Shown: positions 6,506-8,161 of the stretch, one piece after another
Layout of the letters: each line of letters opens with the position of its first letter
How positions within the stretch are numbered: position 1 is the stretch's first letter
Source of the DNA: Planctomycetota bacterium
GTDB taxonomy: Bacteria > Planctomycetota > Phycisphaerae > Sedimentisphaerales > Anaerohalosphaeraceae
Reading direction: 5' to 3'
Assembly (NCBI GenBank): GCA_021160785.1
Contig: JAGHBX010000290.1
Coordinates: 1 to 8,161 of the forward strand
DNA: 8,161 nucleotides
Program-made: the position numbers and the translations under genes
Notes under the pieces: model-generated
Told to the model about the DNA's origin: nothing
The model's database searches: none
Seen by the model: only the letters and a program-made list of their open reading frames with translations

Positions 6506-7554
6506 TATTCCAAATGCCCAACAATGCCGTCCAGCACTATCCGGCGTAGCTCCTTCGATTCGTTGAAAAGTTCATGACGGCCGTCGGCGATCATCGTGAC
6601 GGCTGCGTTTGGAAATTTGCTCTTAATAAACTTCAGGTTGTATCTGTACGATACGGTCGTATCCTTTGTGCCCTGGATCACCGCGATCGAACGGTCGTCG
6701 GGCTCGATAGCCTCCACCTTATCGTTCCAGTCGTAGAGCGCCTTGACCCACTTTAGCGACACTTTCTGGCAGTGCAGTACATCCTTGTATTTGTTGAATT
6801 TCAGGAACTCCTTGTCCGAGGAATTCTTCCTTTTGGCTCTCGGTATGCTGTCGGCAAAATTATTGTACAGCTTATAAGCCGCCTCCGACGATTTCCACGC
6901 CACGCTTCGCACAAGAGGCGCCGCAAGAACAACGCGATCGAAAAAGTCGCCCTTGCGCACAAGCACATAATCTATCGCAACTGTCCCGCCCGTGCTGAAC
7001 CCGATCAGGTGGTACGGCCCCTTCGTGAGTTTGCCGACGATCTTCGTATAATCGACAAGGGTCTGGGTATATTCTGAGAAATTGCCAATGACCGCCCGCT
7101 CGCCGCTGGAAAGACCGTGCCCCGGCATGTCATAGACGGCAACGGCGTAACCATGTTCCAGAAGATGCCTTATCAGGTGCTTGAACTGTCCGATATGATT
7201 CAGATATCCGTGCAGCAAAACGACCGTCGCCTTATACTCTCCGGGCCTGTAGATATTCGCCGCAAGCGTCCATTTGGACGATTTGAACGTCCCGAACAGG
7301 TGCTCGACACCTTCGATCCGATCCGTCATATCCAGGCCGTAATAATCGAAATACATCTTCACACAATCCGGATAATCACCCGATCGGACGGATTCCAGAG
7401 GCTGCATTTGCTCTTTAATCTTCACGATTCTGTCCTCCATCGCAGCGGCGTCTTTCTCCGGCGGACGTCCGGGGCTGACTGCAATTGCAAGTATGCAAAA
7501 CAGCAACATTGCTACAATCGGCAATTTCCATCTTCTTCTTTTTGCTTTTGCCAT
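6505..7554 (-). CDS. Membrane-anchored monoglyceride lipase/lysophospholipase-like alpha/beta hydrolase
   Basis: The 349-residue product resembles the Hydrolase_4 (PldB/monoacylglycerol lipase) group of serine esterases. A basic N-terminus (MAKAKRRRWK) leads into a hydrophobic segment at 11-27, so the catalytic domain should sit outside the cytoplasmic membrane. Cys20 has no lipobox context. LLHGY (113-117) is the oxyanion HG motif, PGHG (144-147) is typical of the group, GFSTGG (185-190) carries nucleophile Ser187, GTKDTT (295-300) gives Asp298, and DGRHELFNE (324-332) gives His327, so the triad is complete. Residues about 215-280 form the lid-like insertion. The frame stays open upstream to a TTG at 7593 directly after the preceding stop, but the ATG at 7554-7552 is preferred: AAAGGG (7568-7563) lies 8 nt before it, and it gives a proper N-terminal anchor. 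Its TAG shares one base with the GTG of the next gene. A lysophospholipid or monoacylglycerol substrate would suit the neighbourhood (inference). Confidence 0.88.
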   Translation of the reverse strand: MAKAKRRRWKLPIVAMLLFCILAIAVSPGRPPEKDAAAMEDRIVKIKEQMQPLESVRSGDYPDCVKMYFDYYGLDMTDRIEGVEHLFGTFKSSKWTLAANIYRPGEYKATVVLLHGYLNHIGQFKHLIRHLLEHGYAVAVYDMPGHGLSSGERAVIGNFSEYTQTLVDYTKIVGKLTKGPYHLIGFSTGGTVAIDYVLVRKGDFFDRVVLAAPLVRSVAWKSSEAAYKLYNNFADSIPRAKRKNSSDKEFLKFNKYKDVLHCQKVSLKWVKALYDWNDKVEAIEPDDRSIAVIQGTKDTTVSYRYNLKFIKSKFPNAAVTMIADGRHELFNESKELRRIVLDGIVGHLE

Positions 7555-7562
7555 ATCGTAGT

Positions 7563-7568
7563 CCCTTT
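7563..7568 (-). promoter_or_regulatory. Ribosome binding site deciding the hydrolase start
   Basis: AAAGGG on the minus strand is spaced 8 nt from the ATG at 7554-7552. It lies inside the 13-codon extension that a TTG start at 7593 would add, and it argues for the ATG. Confidence 0.65.
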
Positions 7569-7593
7569 CACGCCCGGCCCGCCGGGTTGTCAA

Positions 7594-8161
7594 TCAACCG
7601 ACAATTGATGCTACTGTGCAGGTCTGCTTTTGCCGGACCTGCTCGACAAAAGCCTCCAGTCGCGTCGTCAAGGCCGGGTCGTCCTGGCCGTCGAAACTCA
7701 GATTCAAAATCGGCATATCATCGCATTGGGCGCTTATACGCATCGTCTGAGTGCCGACAATCGTCGAAGGCATACAGCCAAACGGCATGACATTGACAAT
7801 CCCCCCGATTCCGTGATGATGATATTCGATCATCTTGCCGACACTTAAAATCGCTTCGCCCTCGAAAGAATCGTGCAGATACGCCGCCGCCGCGTCTAAG
7901 GTCTTTTCCACCGGTTCCTCGGCGAGGCGTCCGAATTTGGCTTCCAGCGGTTTTGCAAGTGTCTTTTCGACCTTGTGCTGAAAACGGTCCTGAAGCGTAT
8001 TGGACAGCCAGTCCCGCAAATCCATACGCCGCAGCGACTTCTTGCTTCGCATACAATTGGTATAGTAAATCCATTCGGTAAACGGCGCCAGATCGCAAAC
8101 GGCGCCCAGCCTCTCGAGTCTGTCAACGACCGCTCTGTTGGCGAACGCATGACTGCGTACA
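7594..8161 (-). CDS. Acyl-CoA dehydratase activase-related protein (HgdB/DUF2229-type), C-terminal fragment
   Basis: The frame enters at the window edge and reads 188 residues to a TGA at 7596-7594; the start lies outside. I recognise the C-terminal region of the large activase-related proteins in which a BadF/HgdC-type ATPase is linked to an HgdB-like (DUF2229) part. The supporting motifs are LAPFTEWIYYTNC (24-36), GGIVNVMPFGCMPSTIVG (near 119-136, Cys129), and LNLSFDGQDD followed by RLEAFVEQVR near the end. In 2-hydroxyacyl-CoA dehydratase systems, activase and component D proteins carry iron-sulfur clusters and drive ATP-dependent electron transfer in anaerobes. Cys36 and Cys129 are candidate cluster ligands, which is inference. 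A Met at residue 37 (8052) is not the start, because conserved sequence continues upstream of it. The next gene's ATG is 39 bp downstream, so co-transcription is likely. The physiological role of this stand-alone family is poorly defined, and no dehydratase subunits are visible here. Confidence 0.85.
   Translation of the reverse strand, partial: VRSHAFANRAVVDRLERLGAVCDLAPFTEWIYYTNCMRSKKSLRRMDLRDWLSNTLQDRFQHKVEKTLAKPLEAKFGRLAEEPVEKTLDAAAAYLHDSFEGEAILSVGKMIEYHHHGIGGIVNVMPFGCMPSTIVGTQTMRISAQCDDMPILNLSFDGQDDPALTTRLEAFVEQVRQKQTCTVASIVG

Noticed and set aside
7555..7593. TTG at 7593 as start of the anchored hydrolase
   Set aside because: It would place 13 charged residues before the signal anchor, while the ATG at 7554 has AAAGGG at good spacing and gives a normal N-terminus.
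7117..7608. 163-codon plus-strand open frame
   Set aside because: It is antisense to the anchored hydrolase, and no Shine-Dalgarno or domain is seen.

Overview
The window reads as a block of bacterial chromosome with all six supported genes on the minus strand, so transcription runs from high to low coordinates. By eye the base composition is balanced, a little over half G+C. The gene set includes a 2-hydroxyacyl-CoA dehydratase activase-type protein, which is typical of anaerobes, and an LplT-PlsC-acyl-CoA synthetase fusion and small anchored lipases, which are common in the Planctomycetota and neighbouring phyla. An anaerobic planctomycete-like bacterium would fit. This taxonomic guess is inference; no rRNA or other phylogenetic marker is present.

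Layout from high to low coordinates: (1) 8161-7594, the C-terminal end of an HgdB/BadF-type acyl-CoA dehydratase activase-related protein, running in from outside the window; (2) 7554-6505, a membrane-anchored monoglyceride lipase/lysophospholipase-like alpha/beta hydrolase; (3) 6505-3086, a 1139-residue fusion of an MFS lysophospholipid transporter, a PlsC-type acyltransferase and an AMP-forming acyl-CoA/ACP synthetase, overlapping the previous stop by one base; (4) 3037-1958, a second anchored lipase with a pancreatic-lipase-like arrangement of motifs, starting at TTG. Gaps of 39 bp, -1 bp and 48 bp suggest that these four form one operon. A 287-bp non-coding gap at 1957-1671 follows, with two tandem sigma70-type promoters on the minus strand and several inverted repeats. 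It leads into (5) 1670-1059, plsY, and 11 bp later (6) 1047-1, a GNAT-fold acyltransferase domain fused to a class V PLP-dependent aminotransferase, which runs off the window. No tRNA, rRNA, CRISPR, insertion sequence or convincing intrinsic terminator was seen.

Four of the six genes concern acyl chains and glycerolipids. A plausible reading (inference) is a membrane-lipid salvage module. The two anchored hydrolases would cleave acylglycerols or phospholipids outside the inner membrane. The MFS domain would bring lysolipid inward, and the synthetase and PlsC domains would reactivate fatty acid and re-acylate the lysolipid. PlsY, driven by its own promoters, would perform the first acylation of de novo phospholipid synthesis. 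The GNAT-aminotransferase fusion beside plsY is the least understood protein here and the best candidate for new chemistry.
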